DNA of 64,000 nt from CAZGUG01 sp964625335 (GCA_964625335.1 CAZVBE010000001.1:62001-126000), one strand, 5' to 3'. Positions 49,679 to 58,766 are shown, numbered from the stretch's first letter. Notes: generated by a model not told the origin, from the sequence alone. A program made the numbers and translations.

Positions 49679-52288
49679 ATGAAAACATATATTCTAAACT
49701 TCCTTGAAACAGACAAAACGAAGCTCGCGGATGTGGGCGGAAAAGGCGCAAACCTCGGGGAACTGGCAGGAATAGACGGGATACGGGTTCCCGCAGGTTT
49801 TTGCGTTACAACCAGGGCCTACAAAAAATTTACGGAAAACAACATACAATTAAAAGAATTACTCAATCGTCTCGCCGGACTGAAATACGTTGATAGTTAC
49901 GGGATTTCGGAAATCAGCGGCCAAATCCGTAAAGTCATAGAAAACTCAAAGATGGAAAAAGAGATTGAAAAGGAAATCATTGAAGCACTGTCCACCTTTG
50001 GCGAGAAGCAGGCTTTTGCCGTACGTTCAAGCGCTACCGCAGAGGATTTGCCCGGGGCTTCCTTTGCCGGTCAGCAGGATACGTATTTGAATATCAGGGG
50101 CAAAGAAGAAATACTCAAAAGTGTAATCAGGTGCTGGGCGTCCTTGTTTACCGACCGCGCCGTTATTTACCGCATAAAAAACGGTTTTGATCACCGTAAG
50201 GTGCTGCTGTCCGTTGTGATACAGAAAATGGTGATGGCAGAAGCGTCGGGCATTCTGTTTACGGCTGATCCAATGACTTCAGACAGAAAAACTATGTCAA
50301 TTGACGCCGGCCTGGGGCTCGGTGAGGCGCTGGTGTCCGGTCTCGTAAACCCCTACACCTATAAAGTCCGGGACGGGGTAATCGTTTCAAAAAGAACCGG
50401 TACACAGTCGTTTGAAATCAGGCCTGTCGAAGAAGGCGGCACCAAAGAGACGGAAATCAAAGACAAAAGACAACAGGTTCTTTCAGACGTCCAGGTAATT
50501 CGACTTGCCTCCATCGGGAAGAAAATAGAAGACCATTTCGGATATCCGCAGGATATCGAATGGTGCCTTGCCGACGGTGAATTTCACATTGTTCAAAGCC
50601 GTCCCATCACTACGCTCTTTCCCTGCCCCGAAAGTCCCGACAGTGTGAAACGCGTCTATATGTCGGTGGGCCATATGCAGGTAATGACCGACCCCATCCT
50701 CCCACTCGGCATGTCACTTTTTGGGTTGGCGTCACTTTTTCCCCTGGATAGAGCCGGCGGGCGGCTTTATGTAGATATCACTTTTGACCTGACCACACCG
50801 CAAGGCCGTAGGATGATTAAGCAGAAAGTTGACACCATGGACCCGCTGATGGCGAGCTCGGTCAGAAAAGTCATGGCAGATAAGGACTATCTTAGGAGTC
50901 TTCCGAAGGGCAAAGGCAATCTGTTAAAGGGGGTCAGTCTTTTACCGTGGATAAGGGAGGCGTTTAGGATATACCGTAAAAATGACCCTTCAATCCTTGA
51001 CGAAATGGTTCGAAATAACGAGGATGCGCTGAATAAGCTTGAGAAAATCTTAGAAGGCCTTTCCGATGACGAAGTATTTGATTTCATCCAAAAAGACAAA
51101 ACGCAGTTACAGGCAAAGTTGTTTGATGCCACAGCCTTCGGTGCGGTGATTGCCTGCCAGTACGTATCAGGCTGGCTTAACAGGAATATTAATAAGTGGC
51201 TGGGGGAGAAGGGTATTACCAACTCGCTGTCAAAATCGGTGGAGCACAACGTTACTTCCGAGATGGGGCTTGCTTTATGCGACGTTGCAGATATTGTTCG
51301 CATGTATCCCGAGGTCTGTGAATATTTGGCGCAGGCGGATGACGAAAGCTTTTTCGATGAACTTGCAAAGCTTCGGGGTGGTGCAGAAACATTGACGGCT
51401 CTCAAGGCTTTCCTGGAAAAATACGGGATGCGTTGTCCGGCGGAAATTGATATTACCAAGCCGCGCTTTTGCGAAAAGCCGACGCAGCTCATTCCGGCCA
51501 TCCTGAGCGATGTAAAGCTTTTAAAGCCCGGAGAGCATATTGAGAAGTTTAAACAGGGCAAACGCGAAGCCGGGGAAAAAGAAGACGAAATCATCAGCCG
51601 TCTTCTGAAACTTCCCGGAGGCGCCAAAAAAGCTAAGAAAACGAAAAAAATGATTAGCATATATCGTAATTTTGTTGGGGCAAGGGAGTACCCGAAATAT
51701 TTTTGGGTTCGCCGTTATGCAATCTACAAACGGGCGCTTTTGAAAGAAGCCGGTAAGTTGGTTTCTGCGGGTGTCATCCCTAAAAAGAGCGATGCATTCT
51801 ATCTTTATTTTGACGAGTTTCGCAAGGCAGTTGCAACAAACAGTGTGGGCCGGCCGCTGATAGAGAAACGCAAGAAGGAATATGCCCGTTATGAAAAGCT
51901 GACGCCGCCGCGCATTATCCTGTCCGACGGAGAAGTCCCCTCCGGCGAATATGACGGAAGCAAAATTCCCGGGAACGCGCTTGCAGGTGTTCCCGTGTCA
52001 CAGGGTATTGTAGAAGGCACTGCGCGGGTGGTTTCGAAGCTTTCAGATGCCCAGGTGGAAAAGGGCGACATTCTTGTGACCGCCTTTACCGATCCAAGCT
52101 GGACACCGGTTTTTGTTTCCATTGCGGGGCTTATTACCGAGGTGGGCGGTGAGATGTCGCACGGCGCGGTAATTACCCGCGAATATGGTCTTCCGGCTGT
52201 TGCCGGTGTGGAAAACGCAACAAAGCTGATTAAAAACGGGCAGAGACTCCGCCTAAACGGTACGGATGGATATGTGGAAATACTGTAA
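49679..52288 (+). CDS. PEP-synthase-like / rifampicin phosphotransferase-type enzyme
   Basis: 869 residues, the usual size of RPH enzymes. An ATP-grasp (PPDK_N) domain comes first (LADVGGKGANLGELAG, FAVRSSATAEDLPGASFAGQQ, SGILFTADPMT, QDIEWCLADGEFHIVQSRP). A central substrate domain follows, then a C-terminal swivelling PEP-utiliser domain with the catalytic His in EVGGEMSHGAVITREYGLPAV. RPH enzymes transfer the beta-phosphate of ATP to rifamycins; relatives make PEP from pyruvate. The lack of a pyruvate-binding barrel argues against PEP synthase, but the antibiotic substrate is not proven. Divergent TetR control fits inducible detoxification. GGAGGGTG precedes the ATG. Confidence 0.82.
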   Translation: MKTYILNFLETDKTKLADVGGKGANLGELAGIDGIRVPAGFCVTTRAYKKFTENNIQLKELLNRLAGLKYVDSYGISEISGQIRKVIENSKMEKEIEKEIIEALSTFGEKQAFAVRSSATAEDLPGASFAGQQDTYLNIRGKEEILKSVIRCWASLFTDRAVIYRIKNGFDHRKVLLSVVIQKMVMAEASGILFTADPMTSDRKTMSIDAGLGLGEALVSGLVNPYTYKVRDGVIVSKRTGTQSFEIRPVEEGGTKETEIKDKRQQVLSDVQVIRLASIGKKIEDHFGYPQDIEWCLADGEFHIVQSRPITTLFPCPESPDSVKRVYMSVGHMQVMTDPILPLGMSLFGLASLFPLDRAGGRLYVDITFDLTTPQGRRMIKQKVDTMDPLMASSVRKVMADKDYLRSLPKGKGNLLKGVSLLPWIREAFRIYRKNDPSILDEMVRNNEDALNKLEKILEGLSDDEVFDFIQKDKTQLQAKLFDATAFGAVIACQYVSGWLNRNINKWLGEKGITNSLSKSVEHNVTSEMGLALCDVADIVRMYPEVCEYLAQADDESFFDELAKLRGGAETLTALKAFLEKYGMRCPAEIDITKPRFCEKPTQLIPAILSDVKLLKPGEHIEKFKQGKREAGEKEDEIISRLLKLPGGAKKAKKTKKMISIYRNFVGAREYPKYFWVRRYAIYKRALLKEAGKLVSAGVIPKKSDAFYLYFDEFRKAVATNSVGRPLIEKRKKEYARYEKLTPPRIILSDGEVPSGEYDGSKIPGNALAGVPVSQGIVEGTARVVSKLSDAQVEKGDILVTAFTDPSWTPVFVSIAGLITEVGGEMSHGAVITREYGLPAVAGVENATKLIKNGQRLRLNGTDGYVEIL

Positions 52289-52400
52289 CATTCTTTATTT
52301 TCGAAAGCTCTGACGGTGAGTCGGAGTTGATTGGAGGATTATTTCTTTAATATTGGAAAAAATATTCCTATACGTATTTTTCTATAGGGAGTTGATGGCA

Positions 52401-54446
52401 ATGACAACTAAAACAAGAACGCCTAATAGATTGGCCCGGGAAAAATCACCCTACCTGCTGCAGCACGCCCATAATCCTGTGGACTGGTACTCATGGTCTG
52501 AAGAAGCCTTCCAAAAGGCCAAAGCGGAAGACAGGCCTATATTTCTAAGTATAGGCTATTCAACATGCCATTGGTGTCATGTGATGGAGAGGGAATCCTT
52601 CGAGGACAAAGAAGTAGCGAAGGTGTTAAACGATTACTATGTATCGATAAAGGTGGACAGGGAAGAGCGTCCGGACATTGACAGCATATACATGTCGGTA
52701 TGCCAGGCCGTTACCGGACAGGGCGGGTGGCCCCTTACAATAGTTATGACGCCGGATAAAAAGCCCTTCTTTGCCGGCACCTATTTTCCCAAGACCGGGA
52801 GATACGGATACCCGGGCATTGTTGAGCTGCTTTTGCAGATAAAGGATGCCTGGGCTGCCGACAGGGACCAGTTAATCGAAACAAGCAGCAGGATAACCGA
52901 TGCGATAAAAAATTCCCCCCGCAGGGGTAGCGGGGAACAAGCGGGGGAGGAGACTGTACATAAAGCCTTCCGGGGTTTTCAAAGCTCTTTTGATGAAGTC
53001 TACGGCGGCTTTAGCGGAGCGCCCAAGTTCCCTACACCCCAAAATATATTCTTTTTAATGAGGTACTGGAAGGCAAAGGAAAACCACAGGGCTCTGCATA
53101 TGGTCGAGAGAACCCTTGAGGCGATGTACAAGGGGGGAATATTTGACCATATAGGTTTTGGATTTTCAAGGTATTCCACCGACAAAAGATGGCTGGCACC
53201 TCATTTTGAAAAGATGCTGTACGACAATGCCCTACTGGCTTATTCCTATACCGAGGCCTATCAGGCAACCGGCAAAACAATCTACAAAGATATTGCCGAA
53301 AAAGTATTTACATATGTATTGCGGGACATGACATCAAGCGGGGGAGGTTTTTACTCGGCGGAGGATGCGGATTCCGAAGGTGAGGAGGGCAAGTTTTATC
53401 TGTGGCAGCCGGAGGAGGTGAAGGAAGCCGCAGGCCGTGAGGACGGTGAGTTTTTCTGCAGCTATTACGATATTAAGCCGGAGGGGAATTTTGAGGGGAA
53501 AAGCATCCCAAACCTTATAAATGCAGACCTGGAGAATCTGACCGAGAGCGGTGACCTAGCCAGGCGGCTGGATACAATAAGGGAAAAGCTATTTGAGCAC
53601 AGGGAAAAAAGAATCCGTCCGTACAAGGACGATAAAATACTAACCTCCTGGAACGGACTTATGATAGCCGCTCTCGCACTCGGAGGAAGGGCCTTTAACA
53701 ACGAAGATTATACCCGGGCGGCGGAGGCGGCGGCTGGTTTTATACAAAAAAACCTTGTAAGGGATGACGGAAGACTTCTGGCAAGATACAGGGACGGTGA
53801 AGCGGCGCTGCCCGCGTACCTGGATGATTACGCCTTCTTGGTATGGGGGCTTATTGAGCTGTACCAGGCTACCTATAAAACGGCCTATATTAGGAAAGCG
53901 CTGGAACTTAACGGTCAGATGCATGAGCTGTTCCGGGATGATGAGGATGGCGGCTTATTCTTGTACGGAAAGGACAGCGAGCAGTTGATTATGCGACCAA
54001 AGGAGGTATATGACGGCGCTCTGCCTTCGGGCAACTCGGCAGCACTTTACAATATGCTGCGGCTATCCAGGATGACGGGAGATACGGGGATAGAGGAAAG
54101 GGCCCGGCAATTAATCGAAGCCTTTGGGGGCCAAGTGGGTCATAACCCCAATTCCCATTCCTTCTTTTTATCGGCACTGCTGTTTAGCATACAACCCACC
54201 AGGGAGATTGTGCTGACAGCGAAGGCAAAGGAGGATGCCCGGGATATGTTGGACAGGATTAACGGCAGGTTTGTGCCCTTTACCACAATCCTTTTGAATG
54301 TGGGGGAAGAGGAACTTTATAGAATAGCCCCCTTTACGAGGGAACAGAAGATGATAGAAGAGAAACCCACTGCTTATGTGTGCAAGAACTTTGCATGCCT
54401 CCAGCCGGTTACCGAAGCCGACACCCTGTCGGGTATGCTCCGGTGA
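52401..54446 (+). CDS. Thioredoxin-fold DUF255/YyaL (SSP411-type) protein
   Basis: 681 residues from the ATG at 52401 (GGGAG nine bases upstream). The N-terminal thioredoxin-like domain begins NRLAREKSPYLLQHAHNPVDW and contains STCHWCHVMERESF near residue 52, with a CxxC. The rest is an (alpha/alpha)6-barrel resembling glycan-processing or epimerase enzymes (FDEVYGGFSGAPKFPTPQN, GGIFDHIGFGFSRYSTD, APHFEKMLYDNALL). The role of the family (human SPATA20, Bacillus YyaL) is not settled. It is read on its own between the phosphotransferase and the convergent M20 peptidase. Confidence 0.9.
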   Translation: MTTKTRTPNRLAREKSPYLLQHAHNPVDWYSWSEEAFQKAKAEDRPIFLSIGYSTCHWCHVMERESFEDKEVAKVLNDYYVSIKVDREERPDIDSIYMSVCQAVTGQGGWPLTIVMTPDKKPFFAGTYFPKTGRYGYPGIVELLLQIKDAWAADRDQLIETSSRITDAIKNSPRRGSGEQAGEETVHKAFRGFQSSFDEVYGGFSGAPKFPTPQNIFFLMRYWKAKENHRALHMVERTLEAMYKGGIFDHIGFGFSRYSTDKRWLAPHFEKMLYDNALLAYSYTEAYQATGKTIYKDIAEKVFTYVLRDMTSSGGGFYSAEDADSEGEEGKFYLWQPEEVKEAAGREDGEFFCSYYDIKPEGNFEGKSIPNLINADLENLTESGDLARRLDTIREKLFEHREKRIRPYKDDKILTSWNGLMIAALALGGRAFNNEDYTRAAEAAAGFIQKNLVRDDGRLLARYRDGEAALPAYLDDYAFLVWGLIELYQATYKTAYIRKALELNGQMHELFRDDEDGGLFLYGKDSEQLIMRPKEVYDGALPSGNSAALYNMLRLSRMTGDTGIEERARQLIEAFGGQVGHNPNSHSFFLSALLFSIQPTREIVLTAKAKEDARDMLDRINGRFVPFTTILLNVGEEELYRIAPFTREQKMIEEKPTAYVCKNFACLQPVTEADTLSGMLR

Positions 54447-54474
54447 ATTATTATATTTTCGGGAATGCCGGGGT

Positions 54475-56112
54475 TTAATCGGCATCCATGCCGAGCAGGG
54501 TGCATACATAAAACTTAAGCAGTTTGGGAGCTATATTCAAATAAAAGCTGCGGTTTAAGCGTTCGGTGTATTTGTGCAGGTCCTTGCCCCAGGGGCCCAG
54601 TATTATACCGGGCACGTCCAGCTTTTTTATCTCTTCCACCGGTATTGAGTAAGAATGCCCCCAGAGTGGCATATTCGGTTTTAATTCATTTATAACATTA
54701 CCGGCGTCCTGTATCGAGCAGTAGCTTAAATCCGATATCCCGTCAAAGAAACGGTTAACCCTGAGCGTCATGCCAAATTCACTGAGCGAGTATTCCTGCA
54801 GCAAATCCACAGCCTTCAATACATCGTCGTTCCCTGGCGATTGTCCGTCAGTTGTGACGTGGGGGTAATAGGGAGGAGCAAGGGCGATTATTATTTTTGG
54901 GGACCTGTCCGGGCAGAAAGAATGCAGTTCGTTAATTATGCTCATAGTAGCATCCCGCCAGTCCGCGTCCCTGACGGCCCGGCTTTCCAAAAAACCCTTC
55001 ATGTGTCTTTCCAGTGCACTTCCATGCTTCTTAATGCACACAGCAGAAAGCTCGTCATATGTATAGACCTTGGGGGGCCAAGCAAGTTCTTTTATACTGC
55101 TGTCAGAGTACGAATTGTATTCTGCAATCCTTATGTTTACTGTGTCTACTGCCCTAGTGAAACACCCGGCAGCTGTTTCTTTCAATACCGATATAATTTC
55201 GCCTGGGGGGCGTCGGTAGGTAAGCATGTTAAAACAGCAGGCGGATGCCGACGGTGTGGATATCGAATACCCCTTTCTCAGGTCCTTTGCTTTAAGGCTT
55301 ACAGGGGGCATTGTAAAGGTATCCTTATACCTGTCCGAAAAATGGGGATTGCCTTCAATCTCTCTTACTATTTCAGCCATTATCAGGTTCGGATTGATAC
55401 CCTCAAAGGGTTCCCGGGAATGGGCTTCCCTTCCGAAACAAAAAACAAGTGGCAGCATTTTGCCTATTGAGCCGGTATATATATTATAGGTGCCGTCATC
55501 GTTAAAATTGCAGGGTTCGGAATCAACAAGGCATACATAATTTAGTCCCTTTTCCTCCGAAAGTATATTGAGGAACTCAATTGACCCGGTCATACCGGCG
55601 GAATTGGTCTCTTCATCAGGAACGGCAAGGAACAGTATGCTGCCGTTAATGTTATCCGGTCTTTGGCTCATCTGTTCCACAAGTGACATGAAAAGGGCAA
55701 GCCCTGCCTTCATGTCCGCGGCGCCCCTCCCAAATATCCAGCCGCCAGAGTTCCGGTCGTCCAGTGCATCCGCCGGTAAGGCCGATGGATCTAGGGCGTC
55801 GCCCAGGATGTCGATATTTAGGGCGTGTTTTCGACAGGGGCCGTAATCAATCGTATCAACCACATCATAATGGCCTGACAGAATAACGGTCCTGCTGCCG
55901 TTTCCCTTTACAAGGGCGGCTACCGCCGACCTGCCGTGCTTGTCTCCGGGTATGGGGTTCAGCATAAGGTTTTGGGGGTTAGCCCTGAAGTATTCCATTT
56001 CGGATAAAAGCCTTGCTATCTCCATGTACATTCCTGCCTCTTCATGAGTGTCGGTGGTACTGGGGCAGGCTACCAGGGTTTTTAAAAGGTTTAACAGCCG
56101 CCAGGCATCCAT
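54475..56112 (-). CDS. M20-family peptidase of the RocB type
   Basis: 545 residues from the ATG at 56112, which has GGAGGTG nine bases upstream; longer in-frame starts include that ribosome site and are rejected. Zinc-dependent M20 motifs are ILSGHYDVVDT near residue 80, IFGRGAADMKAGLA near 130 and VPDEETNSAGMTG near 170. The C-terminal half has the long RocB-type extension (LAWPPKVYTYDEL, LAPPYYPHV, VPGIILGPWGKDLHKYTERL). RocB is tied to arginine utilisation in Bacillus, its exact reaction being unclear; no other arginine genes are near here. Cytosolic. Confidence 0.85.
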   Translation of the reverse strand: MDAWRLLNLLKTLVACPSTTDTHEEAGMYMEIARLLSEMEYFRANPQNLMLNPIPGDKHGRSAVAALVKGNGSRTVILSGHYDVVDTIDYGPCRKHALNIDILGDALDPSALPADALDDRNSGGWIFGRGAADMKAGLALFMSLVEQMSQRPDNINGSILFLAVPDEETNSAGMTGSIEFLNILSEEKGLNYVCLVDSEPCNFNDDGTYNIYTGSIGKMLPLVFCFGREAHSREPFEGINPNLIMAEIVREIEGNPHFSDRYKDTFTMPPVSLKAKDLRKGYSISTPSASACCFNMLTYRRPPGEIISVLKETAAGCFTRAVDTVNIRIAEYNSYSDSSIKELAWPPKVYTYDELSAVCIKKHGSALERHMKGFLESRAVRDADWRDATMSIINELHSFCPDRSPKIIIALAPPYYPHVTTDGQSPGNDDVLKAVDLLQEYSLSEFGMTLRVNRFFDGISDLSYCSIQDAGNVINELKPNMPLWGHSYSIPVEEIKKLDVPGIILGPWGKDLHKYTERLNRSFYLNIAPKLLKFYVCTLLGMDAD

Positions 56113-56222
56113 GTTTTTTTGCACCTCCATAACATATATTATATACAATCACACCTGGTGTACACAACGCCTGTGGGATATCGGTAAGACAACCGACGCA
56201 TACGGACAGTGCGGGGGGATAA

Positions 56223-56251
56223 TTGACACTTATTTAACACTGTGCTATAAT
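56223..56251 (+). promoter_or_regulatory. Consensus housekeeping promoter of the mod operon
   Basis: TTGACA (56223-56228), a 17-base spacer and TATAAT (56246-56251): an exact match to the vegetative consensus. Such a strong promoter implies that control is exercised downstream, in the leader. Confidence 0.9.
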
Positions 56252-56274
56252 AGCATATGCCAATAAACATATAT

Positions 56275-56378
56275 TTGGTGCTCCGAGCCTCAACATCTAA
56301 GGCTGCTGCTAGGATGGAAGGCCGATAAGGTAATCCTGGAAACGGGGTTGCCCCCCATACTTGGAAAGGAGTGGTCAA
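56275..56378 (+). ncRNA. Candidate molybdenum/tungsten-cofactor riboswitch
   Basis: The leader folds into a closing helix: TTGG plus CTCC (56275-56284) with GGAG plus GTCAA (56368-56378). Three inner hairpins follow: AGCCT/AGGCT (56286-56290 with 56300-56304), AGGAT/ATCCT (56311-56315 with 56333-56337) and GGGG/CCCC (56344-56354). Motifs such as CTCCGAGCC, GGAAGGCCGATAAGG and CCTGGAAACGGGGTTGCC resemble the Moco RNA family as I remember it, and the position upstream of modABC agrees. The identification is by pattern only. The 3' strand of the closing helix contains the AAGGAG of the following leader ORF. Confidence 0.6.
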
Positions 56379-56379
56379 T

Positions 56380-56409
56380 ATGGATATTTTGTTTATAGCG
56401 CCTCCTTAA
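56380..56409 (+). CDS. 9-codon leader peptide (MDILFIAPP)
   Basis: ATG at 56380 follows AAGGAG (56366-56371) at an eight-base spacing, and the ORF ends with CCT-CCT-TAA at 56401-56409. The terminal Pro-Pro-stop is a context known to slow ribosomes. The last three codons are also the anti-Shine-Dalgarno arm of the hairpin that hides the modA ribosome site. Translation of this ORF would therefore open that hairpin. Its own ribosome site is inside the closing helix of the riboswitch-like RNA. It is in frame with modA but separated from it by the stop. Confidence 0.55.
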   Translation: MDILFIAPP

Positions 56410-56446
56410 GCTTTGTTGTTTTATTAACAAAACAACAATAAGGAGG
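56401..56446 (+). promoter_or_regulatory. modA: Hairpin sequestering the modA Shine-Dalgarno
   Basis: CCTCCTTA (56401-56408) is the exact complement of TAAGGAGG (56439-56446), and TTGTTGTTTT (56413-56422) of AAAACAACAA (56429-56438), with loop ATTAAC. These 18 pairs are interrupted only by a four-base bulge. AAGGAGG is the modA ribosome site, eight bases before its ATG. There is no T-run, so the element acts on translation rather than termination. Confidence 0.8.
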
Positions 56447-56454
56447 ATTATTTT

Positions 56455-57255
56455 ATGTGTATTAATAAACGTACAAGGTTTGGACAGGTAACGGTAGTTA
56501 TGTTTGTTATGGTTTTGGTTATTCTGGCTGCTTCCGGCTGCAGCACTTCCAAGACCGGTGATACGGCTGGAGGTTCCGGGAACGATGGACCTCTGCAGCT
56601 GTTTGTGGCTGCCGGGATGAAAAAGCCCATGGATACCGTAATCGAAAAATTCCAGGCAGAGAAGGGGGTCAAGGTGGCACCCAATTACGCTTCTTCCGGC
56701 GGGCTGTGGGCTCAGATCCGGGAGGACCAGCCCTGTGACCTTTACTATTCCGCGGACTGGATGTACATAGAGATGGCCCAGGAAGAAGATAAGCTAACCG
56801 ATTCCAAAGAGTTTCTGTCCGACTGCCTGGTGCTGGTGGTATCGGATTCGGGTGACGGGAAAGTGAATAATATGGATGACCTTACAAATTCGGATGTAAC
56901 CTTTGCAATAGGCGACCCCCAGGCCCCGGTTGGAATGTATGCCGAGACCGCTCTCAGAAACCTCGGGCTGTGGGACAAGGTTGGCGACACTCTTAAGGCT
57001 ATGCCGTCAACTGTAAACCAGGTAGCAATAATGGTAAAGGAGGACCAGGTTGATGCCGGGCTTATATATTCCAGCGTGGCAAACGGAAACGACCTGAAGA
57101 TAGTACAAAGGCTTGACCAGGAAGTTACAGGCGAGATTATATTCGGAGTGGGCGTAATCAAGGGGGGCAATGAAAAGCTCGCAGGGGAATTTATGGATTT
57201 TGCCTTTGAACATGTGGACGAATTCTGCAGCTATGGATGGGAGCCCTATGAATAA
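56455..57255 (+). CDS. modA: Molybdate/tungstate-binding lipoprotein (ModA-like)
   Basis: 266 residues. The signal peptide ends in the lipobox ILAASGC with Cys near residue 29, so the protein is anchored outside the cell. The ModA-type fold follows: LQLFVAAGMKKPMDTVIEKFQ, VKVAPNYASSGGLWAQI, DLYYSADWMYIEMAQE, GDPQAPVGMYAETAL and VDAGLIYSSVAN. It captures molybdate or tungstate oxyanions for the ABC importer encoded next. The start is fixed by AAGGAGG at 56440-56446, which is hidden in a hairpin; it overlaps the permease gene by eight bases. Confidence 0.88.
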   Translation: MCINKRTRFGQVTVVMFVMVLVILAASGCSTSKTGDTAGGSGNDGPLQLFVAAGMKKPMDTVIEKFQAEKGVKVAPNYASSGGLWAQIREDQPCDLYYSADWMYIEMAQEEDKLTDSKEFLSDCLVLVVSDSGDGKVNNMDDLTNSDVTFAIGDPQAPVGMYAETALRNLGLWDKVGDTLKAMPSTVNQVAIMVKEDQVDAGLIYSSVANGNDLKIVQRLDQEVTGEIIFGVGVIKGGNEKLAGEFMDFAFEHVDEFCSYGWEPYE

Positions 57256-58045
57256 AGAAACAGTGCAAACAAAGTCCATGCCAAAGAATTTGGTCAGCTG
57301 GTTTTTTCTGCCCCTGTTTCTGCTGCTTGTAGTATTTCCACTGCTGGCTTTGGTATGGAATCTCAAACCTGACGGAATTGTCAAAACGCTGAAGGACTGG
57401 TTTTTCTGGCAAAGCTTTAAGAATACCATTTTAGCAGCTTTTGCAGCATCCGCCCTGGGGTCGGTTTTGGCCATAGGGTTTGGTTATTATCATCTGTTCC
57501 ACAAGAATACCTTTACCTACAAGCTGGCAAACCTGATGAACGACCTGCCCGCTGCTATACCGCATACCGTGGCGGGGCTTGCACTGCTTCTGGCCTTCGG
57601 GCGCAAGACCTGCGGGTTTATAAGCAATACCGGCCTGGCCTTTACCCTTTTTGCGGTGGTGCTGGCCATGTTCTTCGTGTCCTATCCGCTGTCTGCACGG
57701 ACCATAGCCAGCGGCGTAGACGGTACCGACCGGGAAACGGTGGATGTTGCCCGTACCCTGGGGGACAATCCGGTACAGGCTTATTTCAGGATAGTGCTGC
57801 CGCTTATGGGAGAATCTATTTTTGCGGGGTTTGTACTGGCATTTTCCAGGGCTTTAAGTGAATTTGCAGCGGTTGTAATGTTCGGCGGCAACCTGCCGGG
57901 TTCCACCCAGGTTCTGGCGTCCTATGTATTCACAAAGGTTGAGGAAGGGGAGCTGGAGATGGCGGTTACCGCCAGCGTTATATGTATCCTGCTTTCCCTT
58001 ATAATTGTAGCTCTGCTGAGTATCAGGAGGAGAAAACATGCTTAA
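57248..58045 (+). CDS. modB: Molybdate/tungstate ABC transporter permease
   Basis: 265 residues from the ATG at 57248, which overlaps the modA stop. A longer in-frame ORF starts inside modA without a ribosome site. About six membrane helices and the EAA loop VDVARTLGDNPVQAYFRIVLPLMGESIFAG typical of ModB/CysT permeases, followed by SRALSEFAAVVMFGGN. Forms the channel with ModC driving uptake. It overlaps modC by eight bases. Confidence 0.9.
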   Translation: MNKETVQTKSMPKNLVSWFFLPLFLLLVVFPLLALVWNLKPDGIVKTLKDWFFWQSFKNTILAAFAASALGSVLAIGFGYYHLFHKNTFTYKLANLMNDLPAAIPHTVAGLALLLAFGRKTCGFISNTGLAFTLFAVVLAMFFVSYPLSARTIASGVDGTDRETVDVARTLGDNPVQAYFRIVLPLMGESIFAGFVLAFSRALSEFAAVVMFGGNLPGSTQVLASYVFTKVEEGELEMAVTASVICILLSLIIVALLSIRRRKHA

Positions 58046-58721
58046 AGTAAACGAAGTTTATAAAGCGTACGGGACTCAGGAAGTTCTTAAAGATGCGAGC
58101 CTTGAAATCGGATCCGAGATTAAAGTGCTAATAGGCATAAACGGTTGTGGAAAGTCCACGCTTTTAAAGATAATTGCGGGCATAATTAAATCCGATAAGG
58201 GAAGTGTCCTGCTCAGGGAAAAGGATATAACCCATCTGGCTCCGGAAGAAAGGCGGGTAGGCTATGTACCTCAGCATCCGGCGTTATTCGGGCACAAAAA
58301 GGTTATAGACAACATAAGGTATGGAATGCGCAGCGGCCTGGGTTCTGAAGAACTGTTGGGAGAACTTATAAGTATGCTTGGTCTTGAAGATATACTAAAC
58401 AAAAAACCCGGGGAGCTGAGCGGCGGTTACAAGAGCAGGGTATCCCTGGCCCGGGCTCTTGCACCCGAGCCCGAAATGATACTCCTTGACGAGCCTTTGA
58501 GTGATATTGATGCAGCGGTAAAGGAAAAGCTTCTGCCGGAATTCCGACGGGTAACCAAACTGATGAATGTTCCGGTGTTATACGTGACCCACGACCCGGC
58601 GGAGGCCGGACAGATAGGGGATACTTTTGCGGTTATGCAGGACGGAAAGGTAAATGAAATCGATTCGGCGAGTGAGGCCTTTAACATAATAAAGAAAGAT
58701 AAATTTATATCCGCCTTATAG
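58038..58721 (+). CDS. modC: Molybdate/tungstate ABC transporter ATP-binding protein
   Basis: 227 residues. Walker A GINGCGKST near residue 33, Q-loop YVPQHPALFGHK, signature LSGGYKSRVSLARAL, Walker B MILLDEPLSDID and a YVTHDPAEA switch histidine. It lacks the C-terminal TOBE/Di-MOP molybdate-sensing domain of Escherichia coli ModC, as in many Clostridia, leaving regulation to the mRNA leader. Ends in a strong terminator. Confidence 0.92.
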   Translation: MLKVNEVYKAYGTQEVLKDASLEIGSEIKVLIGINGCGKSTLLKIIAGIIKSDKGSVLLREKDITHLAPEERRVGYVPQHPALFGHKKVIDNIRYGMRSGLGSEELLGELISMLGLEDILNKKPGELSGGYKSRVSLARALAPEPEMILLDEPLSDIDAAVKEKLLPEFRRVTKLMNVPVLYVTHDPAEAGQIGDTFAVMQDGKVNEIDSASEAFNIIKKDKFISAL

Positions 58722-58766
58722 AAAGAAAAAGAGGTGCCGGATAACCGGCATCTCTTTTTCTTTCTT
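58722..58766 (+). terminator. Terminator of the mod operon
   Basis: AAAGAAAAAGAGGTGCCGG (58722-58740) and CCGGCATCTCTTTTTCTTT (58745-58763) form a near-perfect 19-base stem with loop ATAA. The T-rich 3' arm runs straight into the group II intron remnant. Confidence 0.9.

Noticed and set aside
50887..51660. A 257-codon - strand frame inside the phosphotransferase gene
   Set aside because: Serine-rich antisense shadow of a well-supported 869-residue protein.
54841..55470. A 209-codon + strand frame inside the M20 peptidase gene
   Set aside because: Antisense shadow of motif-supported RocB-type coding sequence.
56401..56446. Reading the pre-modA hairpin as an intrinsic terminator
   Set aside because: There is no T-run after the stem and its 3' arm is the modA Shine-Dalgarno itself.
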